Notes: generated by a model from the letters alone, not told the origin. A DNA stretch of 64,000 bases from Fragilaria crotonensis (GCA_022925895.1 JAKSYS010000154.1:1-64000); one strand, 5' to 3'. Positions 10,497-22,439 are shown, counted from the stretch's first letter. Translations and numbers: made by a program.

Positions 10497-11369
10497 TTAC
10501 TGGGTCCGGAGATTTTGAGCGGTGGACAAAGTCTCGACTGCTTTCGAGTTGATTGAGTCCCTTCCTTCGCCGTCTCCCCTTGCAATATGCCACAATCTAT
10601 GCTGGAGAGGGAGGAAAGACTATTTGACAGAGCTTGCGCGTCTTGTCGTGGTCTACTTTGCTTTCAACTTTCGTTTCAGGTGGTCTGAAATACGATGGTA
10701 AGTTTGTGAACTACGACTGTTCGATGAGAAATCCGGCAGATTTTGACAACCTGTATCACCAGACGGCAAAGCAGGAGGTTTTTCCACCGTTCTCATTGGT
10801 GATGACTCGTCGAGCAGCAGATGGAAATGAGAACCCTAAGTGCGTTTCCAATGAAAAAAAATTCAGAATGCTTTAATGAAATCCGTGAAAGTCTGATGTG
10901 TGACGATGAGGTGCAGTGAAGACGAAGGACGCGAAAGAATCGCCGAACAGCTAACCATTCTACCGGTAGTAGCTACTGTACCTTGTATTGTAGTGTGTTC
11001 AAGTAAGAAGTATGCTGTGCGTGTAGTATGTACCAGTAGCATGTGAATGACCCCATCCAGTTCGTGTCACGTGGAGATGGTCAAATGACGTGTTGTTTAA
11101 GTAGATACTGGGAGTATTCACGTACGAGTACCCAGTACCCAGTACATGACGTTGCCGCACGACGCACTCATAGTGCCGTACATAGTCTACTCGTACCTGG
11201 TACTGGTACCATGACACCATGACACATGCACGTATAAAATTCTATATTCACGTGCCCATTGGAGTATTGTACTGTGAACTGTGAGTTAAGGTTTTATTTG
11301 TACACTGTACTCGAAGTACTCCAGTACGCATGACTACAGTACCCGCTGGTGTACATTTGGCTTCTACTA
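10497..11369. other. Upstream region of bZIP-PAS gene and GTAC-rich spacer
   Basis: The first few hundred bases are the likely promoter and 5' UTR of the minus-strand bZIP-PAS gene. An 80-codon plus-strand frame at 10634-10876 has no recognisable domain. From about 10960 onward the sequence is GTAC-rich. Confidence 0.4.
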
Positions 11370-11941
11370 CCACATAAAAAGTGCCTGGAGCCGTTACTTT
11401 CACCCCGTTGTGGACTAAAGATATCTTGCTCAAAATTGCCTTGATTTCAATTCTGTTTGCTTACAAATGCTGTGTAATGTTCTTGGCTATCCAGAACATT
11501 AATCATCCTTTTACCATAGCAAGAATTGATGAAGTTGTCGCTGAACTTGTGACGCTCATTTTAGAATTTAACAGCTCCAGGCACTTCATTTAAATGTATA
11601 CATACGTTGAGATTTTTCACCCCATTTGACTATGATTTTTTGTACGTGTTTTCTACTGCTACAGAGTTTTTCCCTATTGGTGGTACGCGATCAATGGGGT
11701 GAAATCCCCGAGGGGAGAAAAATTGCCACCCCTCAACTTCCAGTGAGCTTTACAACCCAGTCTACAAATTGGTTTCTTCACTGCTCCAGACAACATCGTT
11801 ATATTGTATATCAGAGATCAACTCTTCCATAGCAAGTGCTATCAATTTCTTAAAATTGAGTGACTTCTTTGTAGGAGGAGGCGAAAAAACCCCGTTTAAC
11901 GGCTCCAGCGGTCGAAACGGCTCCAGGCACTTTTTATGTGG
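11370..11941. mobile_element. MITE with 26-bp perfect terminal inverted repeats and TA target duplication
   Basis: The sequence starting CCACATAAAAAGTGCCTGGA at 11370-11395 recurs as an exact reverse complement at 11916-11941. Both ends are flanked by TA (11368-11369 and 11942-11943), the target duplication expected for Tc1/mariner-type elements. The 572-bp body has no transposase-like open frame, so this is a non-autonomous element. Part of the right arm (GGCTCCAG) is repeated just inside the repeat. The superfamily is inferred from the TA duplication only. Confidence 0.85.
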
Positions 11942-12195
11942 TACTCTACTACCGTAGTCGCTAGTCGAGAATACGTACTTACAGTACGCCAACTACATTG
12001 TGAATACCGGTAGGAGTAGTAGTATTGGGTACCAGGTACCTGGTATGTATACACATTTTACAGTGGATTGCCATTCTACGGGTAAAAGTACTGGAGCACT
12101 TCGTACAGTACTGAGGACCAGTACTGTAGTAGAGACTAAGAAACGCGTGCCAGTACTTGTACATTGCATGATGACTGGAAGGTCCGGCGCATGCA

Positions 12196-12640
12196 CGTTC
12201 CAGCCGTACCGTTAGAGGCAGTTGCGTTTGCGCGCCAGCCTTGCTCCGATTTGCATGATGCGAGAATTTTAGCAATCGTAATGATCCATCCGAGCCGGCA
12301 AGGTTGCTGCATCGTAAGCAAATTTTTCTTGACAGTAAGCAAAATCAGTAAGAAAATTATGCCGGTAAGCAAATTTTGTAAGCAAATTTTTTCTGTAAGC
12401 AAATTTGATTTTCGTAAGCAAATTCTTCTTTGTTGTAAGTAAATTTTATTTAGGTGTTTGAAAATTGGTATGTTTTTACGTAGAAAAGACAGTCCCCGTA
12501 AGCAAATTTAATCTCCCAGTAAGCAAATTTTGTAAGCAAATTTCTGCTTACAATAGATTTGCTTATGGTAAGCAATTCCGTAAGCAATTTCATTCCGTAA
12601 GCAAATTTTTTTTTCGCTGTAAGCAAATTTTCTTACAGAC
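12196..12640 (+). repeat. Dispersed repeat built on a TAAGCAAATTT motif, copy 1
   Basis: The first 285 bp match the segment at 19744-19990 at a diverged but clearly alignable level (shared CTCCGATTT, CCAGCC, GGCAAG, and the GCAAATTTGATTTTCGTAAG region). From 12314 to 12635 the motif GTAAGCAAATTTT and variants recur about 14 times at irregular spacing of 13-60 bp, once in reverse. No coding potential or terminal repeat was found. Confidence 0.75.
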
Positions 12641-13261
12641 GTCAGCCGTGTCACCACCACGCCGGCACATCCAATTTTGCGCCAGCCAGACATCGATCGG
12701 AACTTGTTTCCCTCCCGGCGGGGCGCGCATACTTCCTTTATTCACGACTTCGCCCGTATTGCCGGACCTTCCTGGGGATGGACACAACAACACAACAAGC
12801 AGGAAGACAGAATAAAAGGCTATAGACTACTCCGACCTCCGACTAATTGTAATTGTACAATTTATGGACTTAAGCACAACGGAGTCTTCGCCGACAACTA
12901 TCTCAACGAGCTATCTAGTACATTAGATAATACGATCGATCTTGTCGATGAACTCAATGGAGGCCACTTCATGCCGTCCACTATTCTTCTTGTTTCTTAG
13001 GCCTGTGTATTGTTCGTGGTGACCAGCGAAGGTGTCCTCCGAGCCGACGCTACGCTCGCAAGGCATGCGTACAACGCATCACTGTGTTCGGTCAGATTGA
13101 CCGCACCGAAGAGCTACCGGGACAAGCGTATCAATCATAATGCCATGTACAGTAAAATTGAATAATTGGATTTAAAAATTCCTATCGGCACCAACCAAAT
13201 CAAAACTGAGAAAATCCTTTCGGCACCAACGATATCAAAATTGTAATGTAAACGATACAAA
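12641..13261. other. Spacer, no supported gene
   Basis: An open frame of 107 codons at 12677-13000 has no recognisable domain. A 33-bp direct repeat containing TCGGCACCAAC occurs twice in tandem at about 13170-13236. Nothing else is visible. Confidence 0.4.
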
Positions 13262-14323
13262 TCATAGCCTTTTCGAAACAAAGAGGCTTTTCACTCCGTT
13301 CTTCGCAGATTCCACTTTTTCCTCGAACGCAGCATTACCTAGGTTTACCAACGTTTGCCGTCGTTGATTCTTCACCTTGATTACTTGACGAACGCCGTGG
13401 GCCAATGTCTTGCGATCATACCCCAGCTCTAGTAGCATCGATTCCCGCACATCTCGCGACAGCAGGATTTCAGATTTGGATCTCCGATATTGCGTACGAT
13501 GAACTTCAAATACATCAACCAAGTAATGGCGTTCCACGGCATACTTCCAACCCAAACCAATTGGAGGCCCGGACGTGCACGAAGGGTTGACAGTCAAGAT
13601 GCGCTCATAGGGGCGTACAGAAACCGTGTCGAACGAGACTGACTTCTTTCTGGCGGTTTCCTTTGTGTTCAGAGGCTTTGCCTCGAATAGAGCACTAAAC
13701 TCCACCTTCAGCGCAGACCGTTTCCCCTGGTGATATCTCCGGGTTTCTGTGTCGTATTCTGTGAGACCTGAAAGATCGGAGTGCACGGATGCCGCATCGC
13801 GTTGAACAAGCACCCCGCGAGGGGCTATGTTCAACATTGGGATGGGCGGTCGATGCGGTGTCGATTGGGAAGAAGTCTGCGACGTAGTTACTGGCGTCAA
13901 AGGGGCGGCGATTGGTGGCTGGTTCACCTCCTTGCTTACTACAGGCGTTGATTCATTAGTCCCAGGAGAACGTCTTCGAGGCGTTGAACTCTGTGGCATC
14001 GTCACATTCCAATCTTGTAAATCTTTCCCAAGGACAGCAGAGTTGGCGAAGTCACTCACTCTAATTCTCGACTTCGGTTTCGTCGCCTTTTCCCTAGCCG
14101 CAGTGTCGCTAGGCGGGCACTCGTGCAATTGGGATTGTTTCATGGGAGGTGCGATTGCAAGTTCCTCATCATGATGTGCAGGCGACTGGTGCAAAAAACT
14201 GCGAGAGCAAATCACGTGAATACGTCCTAGAAACCAGGGCTGCATGCCCATGCCTTGAATGCGCTGAATTTGCGCTTGTTCCCTGTTGATTAACTCGCTG
14301 TGAGCTAGAGCTATCCTCCCCAA
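13262..14323 (-). CDS. Diatom-type hypothetical with conserved SSGPPIGLGW-like domain
   Basis: 353 aa, single exon. The N-terminal two thirds is Ser/Pro/Thr-rich and probably disordered (SRIRVSDFANSAVLGKDLQD; PQSSTPRRRSPGT). Residues about 225-275 carry KKSVSFDTVSVRPYERIL followed by NPSCTSGPPIGLGWKY. This resembles a conserved block (V-x-F-x-x-V-x-x-R-x-Y-x-x-IL-x-x-NP...SGPPIG) that I recall in many diatom hypothetical proteins. A basic helical C-terminus follows. The function of the block is not known to me. The start is uncertain: the first 60 residues are less convincing than the rest, and an internal Met could be used. Confidence 0.75.
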   Translation of the reverse strand: MGRIALAHSELINREQAQIQRIQGMGMQPWFLGRIHVICSRSFLHQSPAHHDEELAIAPPMKQSQLHECPPSDTAAREKATKPKSRIRVSDFANSAVLGKDLQDWNVTMPQSSTPRRRSPGTNESTPVVSKEVNQPPIAAPLTPVTTSQTSSQSTPHRPPIPMLNIAPRGVLVQRDAASVHSDLSGLTEYDTETRRYHQGKRSALKVEFSALFEAKPLNTKETARKKSVSFDTVSVRPYERILTVNPSCTSGPPIGLGWKYAVERHYLVDVFEVHRTQYRRSKSEILLSRDVRESMLLELGYDRKTLAHGVRQVIKVKNQRRQTLVNLGNAAFEEKVESAKNGVKSLFVSKRL

Positions 14324-14761
14324 GCATCATAGATGCTAGGTTGTTCTCGCCACTGAGAGTGTGGCGAGTGACTGCGTGTTGTGCTTTTTGTAAACGGTCC
14401 CCTGACATCACCGAGAATGCGAAGCCGAGACTACGAACGCAGATTAGCACTGGTAGATGCGACGAAAAACGTGCGAGTTGTGGATGAGGAAGGAGTACTA
14501 GCATAAGCACAATAGTGGGACATGTTTTTTTCAAAGAGTACTGAGACAGTGGCTATCCGATGCATAAATGAATGTATTCGTAAACGTAGACTTCTCATTT
14601 CACCCCGATCAAAGTTGAAGGCAAGATTATTTGGTAGGGAGGTGCTGTAGGTAGTTTTGTAGGGCAAGGCTTTTCTGGCCCTCCTGCGAATGCTTGAAGT
14701 GCGCCGTATTTTTTGTGCATCATGAAATTATGTTTTGAAAACAATTGCTCATACTTTAAAC
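14324..14761. other. Spacer, no supported gene
   Basis: Upstream of both the minus-strand hypothetical gene and the plus-strand element fragment. No convincing open frame or repeat seen. Confidence 0.4.
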
Positions 14762-15574
14762 ATGTCGACAAAGCGAAAGGCTCAGCAAAATGGCAATGAT
14801 GGCCTACCATCATTGAAATCAGGAAGGCCGGTCAAAGCATACAGCATTGCAGATGCTGTGAAAATGGTGAGTTTCATTGAGGTACAAGGTGTGAAAGTTG
14901 ACATGGTTCAGGGAGTTTTGTCGATGATTCGTTTCAAGAATTCTCTCAGTTTTTTTCTTTCTTTCTACGCACATTCTGTACTACTAATATTTTCGCACCA
15001 GGTCACACACAACAAACTCCAACTCGATCAGGCGCTTCGAGCCTGCTGCCTTTAAGACGTTGTGAGCCTCCAAACGCTCCATTACCATGATCAAATTGCA
15101 AAGAAGAAGCTAGAAGACGAGGGCAGGCGTGTGAGTCAGCATGAAGAAGGGCTGATTGTTGATCTGATGTACGGTGACTCCAGCCAGTACTAGCCAGTGG
15201 CAAGACCTGTCGAACGCAAGGCCGAGGAGGAAGACGCGCAGGTTAAGCAGCTTGTTAAAACAAAGGGAAGCTTCTCTGCAGGGGCTTTGTGGGCTGTATG
15301 TGGAACAAGAATTGGTAATGCAAGTGTTGTGTTGAGTGCCCAAAAAGAGCAGCTTGCTTTGGAAGCGAAGAAGACAAAGATGGAAAGGCGTGCTAAGAAG
15401 CTATTTGTAAATGCAAGACAAGCACTGCAAAAGTATGAGAGTTCTCCAGTAACTATGACCGATAAGGATTGGATTGATGTTATACAATGGGTCCTACCAG
15501 AGTCAAATGCTGACGGTCTCTTAAAAAGACCTGCGAAAAAAGGATGTCATCGTGGCAAAACTCCTTTCTCTTGA
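14762..15574 (+). pseudogene. Decayed transposon-like gene fragment
   Basis: The region reads as a broken gene. It starts with MSTKRKAQQNGNDGLPSLKS and the SIADAVKM helix, then a possible 135-bp intron (14867-15001, GTGAGT...CCAG) leading to THNKLQLDQALR. It then continues, with interruptions, into a Lys/Glu-rich stretch (ERKAEEEDAQVKQLVKTKGS). The end, TMTDKDWIDVIQWVLPES followed by GLLKRP, resembles the C-terminal tail of diatom DDE-type transposon proteins that I know from other genomes. There is no catalytic core here and no flanking inverted repeats were found. The assignment is tentative. Confidence 0.45.
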
Positions 15575-16636
15575 GCGAGATTGGAAATCATACATACCGA
15601 GTACAGATGCAGTTTAGTTGCTCAACCATATAGGTAGATGTTTTAAGAAATTGTTTCAATGAATTGGACTTGATTACAAATGTGATTTAACACTTGTTTG
15701 ACTTCATCATTGTCGCCAGAATTGTTTTCAAAACTGATTTCATGGCAATAACACGACTGAAGCAAGGGCGTCCCACTACTATGCTTAAAATACAAAAATA
15801 ATATTCCATTCGACTAAAAGAAAGTCCATGAATATTGTTCTTCTGCCAACACGCTTTTGACAGCAGATGCACCTATTCATTCTGCATCGTTTGGTGTAAT
15901 TTGAGCTACGTACGACCATTTTACGGTAGGTAAAAATATTTTTCAACCCACTATATGCCTTATGCTTGTACCACTCACGTTGAGCATTATCACTTGAGTT
16001 ACGATCTACTACAGAGTTTTTATTCATGTCTCAGGGTGTGGGAATTTGGAGTACCGCCACCACGCTAAATAAACTTCTTCTACAACATGTTATTGGTCCT
16101 TCTCACGGTCTTCCTACGGAGATCAACACGAGAAACAGCTCGGAGCTCGGGAGTCCCTGGTAAACGGTGCTCCAGTCTTCTTCTCTACTACTAGGGCCTT
16201 AGATAGGTTCGGGTACGACATAATCTGGGACCAGGCTCTGGTACTCTCTATCGTTGTCGTTGCATACGTGTCAAGTATCTGATGTTCTGCAGTTCTGCGT
16301 TTCACGCTACACGTGTTGAATGACATTATGAGTACTAGTACTCGGAGTATGGATGAAACTGAGGGTGCAACCATGTTGGATCAGTACTGGGTGATGTGTA
16401 TGTACACGTAATACTAAGATGGATGTAAGTCAATAGTGTGAAAATCTGCTCAGTTCGTTGTCCTAAAAGTTACTGTCGTACTGTTGTGTCGTCTCGTATC
16501 CAATTTCGCATGTCACACAGACACACGTCACATGTCCCATATATTTCTCCTTCTGTACCTAAACTCGGAGGTTGGGATTCAGAGTCCCATCCTTTCTGTC
16601 TTCCTTGATTTGATTGATTATATTGGTGACACTCAT
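15575..16636. other. A+T-rich spacer, no supported gene
   Basis: No domain-bearing open frame on either strand and no tandem repeat. A short GTAC-rich patch lies at 16330-16420. Confidence 0.4.
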
Positions 16637-18687
16637 CTACTGTCCATAGACAGAATAGATGAGGTCAATTGCCGTATCTGATGTATACCCTTGCCTCACC
16701 AAACCCGAAACCAAAGTCCAAAGCACCTTTCTCCTGCAGTTTTTATGCTTCACCTTGCCGCCGCGCTCAGCTTTAGAAAACAAGCGAGCTGCCTTTCTTC
16801 CTCCAATTCCAACTTGATATTCATCCCACAGCTCAAACAGATTCTTCGGGTTTGGGCTCAGACTTAGTGGTGCGCCGCGCCCAGCTATCGCTGTCAGGAG
16901 TGCTGCTGCAGCAATATTGTCATCATCGCCCGGTGTAATCCTCCTTCCGCCTCGCACTCCTGGTTGCAAATTGATTCTCCGCAAGTTCCCACTAACAACC
17001 GTGAAAAGCTTTGTGAATAAGACTCTGTCCGCCATTTGGTTGGTTTGCAACTCCTGTAGCTCTCACCGAATCTGACTTGCTGCCGCCTGTAGAGACAGCT
17101 ATTGCGCCGACAATCCAGCACCTCCGCCTCCTCCAAGAATCCCAGCACCGCCTTGTTCCACAGCACCAACAGCAGCTTGTTGTTCATCAAGGACCGGCAC
17201 CACATCAATGTAAACACAACCTTGATCTCCTGTGACAACAACTGGCACTCCTCGTCGGATCAGGTTGTACTAGTCAGGTGCGTTGCCCTCCACTCCTGTC
17301 ACAGCAGTCACAGTAACAATCTCATTCAACTCCAATCAAATCCGGTCTTTGAATGCCTGCAAGACAATATGGTTGGTATCATCATATGGTGAGTATGTAA
17401 TCCACAGCAGAGCCTTCCCCAGAACAAGCGCTGCCGAATCTGAAAGTCCTTTTCGAATGTTGGGCACGACGTTGTTGCTCAGAATGTACGTCTTCATCAT
17501 TGGTGTCGTTGATTCTCCCTCCTCCGCCACTGTGTTTGTCACTTTGTCAGGAAATAAGTAGTAGCAAGCACTGCCAAAGCGTAACTTTTCTGCAACTTTT
17601 GCATCAGGGTACGGCAATTCTGTGTCCTCGTACACATCTGGCACTCGGGATTTAGACTTCCACCGACCGCAAATATCTCTCTTTGTCATCTTTCGTACAT
17701 CCTGAACATTGAGCATGAGTTGGGTGCAGCAAATTTCGAATTGAGTGACTTCCCAAGCTGTCTGTTCCATCAGCTGTCTCACTTCCAAAACCCTCCATCT
17801 TGAAGACCTTGTTGAACATTGTCTGCGCCGTTTCCTTCGACTTCTGTCCGCCTTTCGGAATCGATAGGTCATCACTGAAATTGACAAGATACGGCGACAG
17901 TGCAGCATTCGGGTTCTCCCTGTGATTCAACTCCATCTATAACGCCAAACTTGTCAACACACAAAATGAAGAAGCTAGCCATCGATCCCAACACCACTTG
18001 CCATGGTGCATCACGTTCCACAGTCACATTCTTTGACCAGTTCAACCTCGTCTTGAGGGCATTGCAAAAATTATCATGAACGCCGCGAACATTGTCTACT
18101 AATACCTGTGTTGTGTCATCCTCGTCAATGCAAGCAATCAAGTGAAATTGAAAGTTAGTAAGAGCATACAAACCATAACGCCACACCAACGAATTCCTGT
18201 CCTCCTGATTCCGAAATATATTCTGCATAGTCCAATATTCATCTTCGTCTGTTATTGCCTGCCTGCTCTGTGATGCGGCACCTTGCTTTCGAACTTCTTT
18301 CTTTTTCACACGCTTGATTAGGGTGTTGATTTCAATGCTCCTTGTGGGATTGCCTTCATTCCGACCTGAATACCAGGGAATAAAGCAATTTGGCATAAAG
18401 AACGAGATGGCTTTTTCAAAATGCCAGGGAATTACTGCGCGCAAACATAGGATTGGCATCGCTTAGGGATCAATGACCCCAAATGCATTCAAGTTCATCC
18501 ACCAAAGAACATGCTGTGGTGTAAGAGTTCTCAATTCAGCCTTTGTGTAGGTCTTCTGGCATGTATGCTGATGGTTGTGGACGAATGTGAGGAAGCTGTC
18601 CAGTGTTGCTTCTTTGTACTTCGCCGCTGTCCCTTGAAGTGGTGGCATAGTACTGGGTGCAATTTCTTCGTCATCTGGATATTGCAT
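16637..18687 (-). mobile_element. Crypton-like tyrosine-recombinase transposon, broken
   Basis: Minus-strand reading gives, in order: an N-terminal region (TMPPLQGTAAKYKEATLDSF) and an acidic/basic linker; then SHSIRNL, a CTKDDKE segment and GRWKSKSRVPDVYED, followed by LPYPDAKVAEKL. The H-x-x-R and the downstream Tyr fit the catalytic part of a tyrosine recombinase. Finally there is FELWDEYQVGIGGRKAARLF with the KNCRRKVLWTLVSGLVRQGY segment, matching the GCR1_C-like DNA-binding tail found in Cryptons. The coding region is interrupted several times and is not functional as it stands. No terminal repeats are seen, which is normal for Cryptons. Family assignment is from motif memory. Confidence 0.72.
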
Positions 18688-19743
18688 TTTCTCACCCTCG
18701 TTTTCTATGAGAATTGCATGGAATCACACCAGAATTACCCTGGCTGCTCTTGAGTTGGATGGAATCACATATAGTGGGCGTAGAAAGCTACTGGGCATGC
18801 GACTCGAGTTGCAGGCGATACCATGGTCCCGGTATGTCCTAATGCGTATACTTCTACTTGAAAATCAACTAGGTCATACCTCGTCGGCTCATTCTCAGAA
18901 CACGTTTCAGGAGGGGTGTTAATACTGGGCCAACGATACTTGAAGGCAAAAATGCAATGCCAATTGTATTACCCCGATAATGTACTTGAGCCATCATCAC
19001 CTCCATGGTACGTCTATGTACTGCATAAGTTCTGAATAGCTACTACTGGTATTGACGTCCCGCTAGAAGGCTACGTTAGGGAAAGCTCCCCAAATCACCC
19101 GAACAGTTTTTCAGGAACTTTATAATCGAAGGGAAAATTCTGATAACACCTTTTTATCGCCACTTTAGTAAAATATGCTCAGATTTACTATAATGGAATG
19201 TACATTTTTACAATTGAGTGCTTTTTGCTTTCAAGATTACTGAAACACCACCTACTGTTTTGTTTCATAATATCCACAACACCTTTTTTATTGGCCATCT
19301 TTTACTATAACATCTTTTATAACAAAAGAACCTAGCTAGTGTTGCCAGCAGCCTTGCCTGTTACCCACAAACACATTGGTGATTGTGAAGAAGCCTTTTA
19401 TTTAATGGAATATCCTTTGATAAAGGATCATTTCGGCGCCTCCTTGCTCTAGTTTAAATAGTTGCTGCTTGTCGTCTTGTGACAAGAAAGCAACGACGAC
19501 AACAAGGCAATGATTAACTTGACTCCAAGAAGGTCAACTTTCCAGAAAAATGTAAATTTGAAAAGTTGAGGCCCAACTTTTATCACTAGCTTTACGCTGA
19601 AAAATTGAGATCGGTCCAAATTGGTTTTTCATGCAACTTTTCATCCACGAGCTTGATGACGATTAAGAAATTGGGGAGTCAGTTTTTGATCGCAATTTTC
19701 TGCTATGGTAAGGGTGGGCCTGAGTACAACAGTAAGTTCTGGC
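18688..19743. other. A+T-rich repeat-like spacer
   Basis: No gene is supported. The first few hundred bases may be the 5' flank of the Crypton-like element. Homopolymer and TTTTA-rich tracts occur at 19130-19330. Confidence 0.4.
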
Positions 19744-19990
19744 CCAAGCACACAATTCCAGCCAATTAGTTTGAGGCAACCCCAGCCATGGCGCTCCGAT
19801 TTACGTGATGACAGAATGTTGGCAATGGTGTTGGCTGATCAATCTAAGCTGGCAAGATTGTTTTGTCATAGTAAGCACGTTTTCTTTACTGTAAGTAAAC
19901 TCAGAAAGCAAGCTTTCCAGTAGGCAAATTTAATTTTCATAAGCAATTTTCTTTACTGTAACCCACTTTTATGTTGGTGCTCAAAAACAT
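19744..19990 (+). repeat. Dispersed repeat built on a TAAGCAAATTT motif, copy 2
   Basis: Diverged copy of 12196-12480, alignable through CTCCGATTT, GCTGGCAAG, the TAAGC words, and the TGGTGCTCAAAAACATGGATG end. Many differences from copy 1 are CG in copy 1 and TG or CA here (for example CGTAAGC against CATAAGC), which suggests an older, methylation-decayed copy. The tandem motif expansion of copy 1 is absent. Confidence 0.7.
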
Positions 19991-21245
19991 GGATGTTTCT
20001 ATGTCGTTAATTCTTCACTTGATTTGTTGGCTCTTAAGTCTTCTGCAAAGCAACTGCATGTGCTTAGTATCCAATTGTCTAGTTTGATATTTGGAATGCT
20101 GCATCCTCAGCATTTCTCTAGGAGCAAGAGTGCAAAGGATTCTGGTTTAGTAGAGGGGAAGGGTGCTGACCAGGGAAAATGCTGTTATACACTCCTCGCT
20201 ATTCTGTAGTATTGGATCTGGCAGCCATATGGATGCATGGGAGCATGTATAGGGCCATGTCAATAATTTTGCATGAAGCAAGCAACAAGTGCATTTTGAT
20301 TAACTTTCAGTTGGGCTCATCTACTATCTTTTGTGCACTGCAATAACTTATCAACAGCTCACCACATGATTCCGTGTAGCCAATTTCATCATATGAATGG
20401 TTTAATTCTGAAGTAGTTTGTTGCTTAGAGTTAACAAGCCTTAGTGTTGCTTGGTCAGATGCAGGAGTCAAACTGGATTGGGAGCAATCCGTCCGCTATT
20501 CCATAGTACATCTGATCTAGTAGACCTTATGACTTATGATCAGTGGCACCTTGTTTTGTGAAGAGTGTTGTTCCATCTAAACCAAAGTTTTCAAGCCGTC
20601 ATACTCAAAGCATTCAGTGCCACCTAGGTGTAACTTTGTCCTGTGATGCTGTGGAGTCCAGAAATGCCAAAAGAATCCATTTGAATGCTTTGTCTAAGTA
20701 TTTGATGCAGAGTGTTTACTCTGCAGGAATCAGCTGCATTGTTTCATCCATGTTTTGCTGTATTGGAAAACTAGTCATTACAGGGTGAGATAAATGTGGC
20801 ATCACTTATGCCCCTCATTAAAAAAGTCGTGCTGGTACTCATCATGGTGCGTGAATGCCATGAAAGACAACGGAGTCAGACAAAGCACAGCGCAGAAAGT
20901 GATGAACGTCATCCCGACTTTTGTCGGGCTCGCCCGCCAGTGATATCTCCCATGGAGCGTTTCCTCCATGAAGGAAGGCGTTGACCTCTAGGACGGGTCG
21001 GATCACAGAAAGGACGGATGGGATTGGTGGTGGCAACGCTACAGTATAGATTTTGAGGCAAATACAGAATTCCTTCCCAAACTCGTGTGGTGCCATCCGA
21101 ATGAGCACCGCACGGCATAGTATTCGAGCACACACAATGAAACGTATTAGGTTCTTGGAGATGCTACGTCTCAGCTTCCAAGGTCTGGGACTGTGAAATC
21201 GGACTGATATGACAAGAAGTTAACTTTGATGTCCTAATACGACCT
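19991..21245. other. CpG-poor spacer, no supported gene
   Basis: 19991-20800 has few CpG dinucleotides and is rich in TG and CA, as in long-methylated old repeats. 20840-21240 is less depleted and ends next to the 3' end of the thiolase gene. Open frames here have no recognisable domain. Confidence 0.45.
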
Positions 21246-22439
21246 CTAACTAATACGCTCAATAACTATTGCCGAGGCCCCTCCACCTCCATTACAGATG
21301 GATGCACATCCAATTGTGCCATCTTTCTGCTTCAGCACATCGTAGAGAGTCCCGATAATGCGAGCGCCACTCATGCCGATTGGGTGGCCCAGTGCCACCG
21401 CGCCACCAAAGACATTTACACGAGAATGCTCTAATCCCAGCAATTTCATGTTTGCTAGCGCGACGACCGCAAATGCTTCGTTGATTTCATGAAAGTCAAC
21501 GTCTTCCGCCGATATCCCGGCATTTGCAAGAGCAACAGGAACTGCCAAGGAAGGAGCGACAGTGAAGTCCACAGGAGCACGCTCCGCATCACCGTAGCCT
21601 AGGATGCGTGCCAACGGAGTTATGCCACGAGATTTTGCCTCGTCTTCCGTCATCAAAACCAATGCGACAGCTCCATCGTTCAACGACGATGCATTCGCGG
21701 CGGTAACAGTGCCATTATTTCTGTCAAAGGCAGGGCGGAGACTTGTTAACTTTTCAAGCTTGAGAGCATGTGGTTCCTCGTCCTTGTCTACCACAATCGG
21801 GTTACCACTCCTTTGAGGGACGTCGACGGGAACAATTTCTTCGAAGACCCCTGAGTCTACGGACGCCTGCGCCCGACGATACGTTTCCAGCGTGTAGGTA
21901 TCCTGATCTTCGCGGCTGAATGAAAAGTCATTGGCACATTTTTCGGCGCACATTCCCATATGCTGGTCGTCGTATGGATCCCAGAGCCCATCATGGATGC
22001 AACCGTCAATCATTTGAATGTGGCCTAGCGCCGTGCCAGATCTGGATGTTTGAAGATAGTGAGGAATGTTTGACATGCTTTCCATTCCACCAGCCAACAT
22101 AGCACCGTGTTTGGGCATACAATGTAGCGTTTGTGCAGCCAACATGACCGATTTCATGCCTGAGGCGCAAACCTTGTTGACGGTTGTGCATATCGTCGTG
22201 TCGGGCAGACCCGCTTTTTTCACCGCTTGTCGTGCAGGAGCTTGTCCCAAGCCGGCAGAGACAACATTCCCTAAATAGGCTTCGGATACGATCAGATCAC
22301 TCGGAAGTTTTCGGAGGGCACCCTTGATGGCAGCAGCGCCAAGATCGGTGGCAGACAGTGATGACAACGAGCCCCGAAATTTGGCAATTGGCGTGCGAGC
22401 AATCGAGACAATGACTATGTTCGTCATGACAGCGTTCAA
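21246..22439 (-). CDS. ACAT: Acetyl-CoA C-acetyltransferase (thiolase II)
   Basis: 397 aa, single exon, full length for the family. The nucleophilic cysteine is Cys91 in [10 protein letters not shown]. His352 lies in [10 protein letters not shown] and the second active-site Cys382 in [14 protein letters not shown] is at 320-324. The enzyme condenses two acetyl-CoA to acetoacetyl-CoA or the reverse, feeding mevalonate synthesis or ending fatty-acid or ketone breakdown. No clear presequence is present ([20 protein letters not shown] begins the fold at once), which favours a cytosolic enzyme. C-terminal ERIS is not a peroxisome signal. Met5 (22427) is an alternative start. Confidence 0.95.
   Translation of the reverse strand: MNAVMTNIVIVSIARTPIAKFRGSLSSLSATDLGAAAIKGALRKLPSDLIVSEAYLGNVVSAGLGQAPARQAVKKAGLPDTTICTTVNKVCASGMKSVMLAAQTLHCMPKHGAMLAGGMESMSNIPHYLQTSRSGTALGHIQMIDGCIHDGLWDPYDDQHMGMCAEKCANDFSFSREDQDTYTLETYRRAQASVDSGVFEEIVPVDVPQRSGNPIVVDKDEEPHALKLEKLTSLRPAFDRNNGTVTAANASSLNDGAVALVLMTEDEAKSRGITPLARILGYGDAERAPVDFTVAPSLAVPVALANAGISAEDVDFHEINEAFAVVALANMKLLGLEHSRVNVFGGAVALGHPIGMSGARIIGTLYDVLKQKDGTIGCASICNGGGGASAIVIERIS

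Noticed and set aside
12800-13130. Possible solo LTR (A+T-rich leader and C/T-rich direct words)
   Set aside because: No matching second copy, no TG...CA boundaries with a target duplication, and no coding remains were found.
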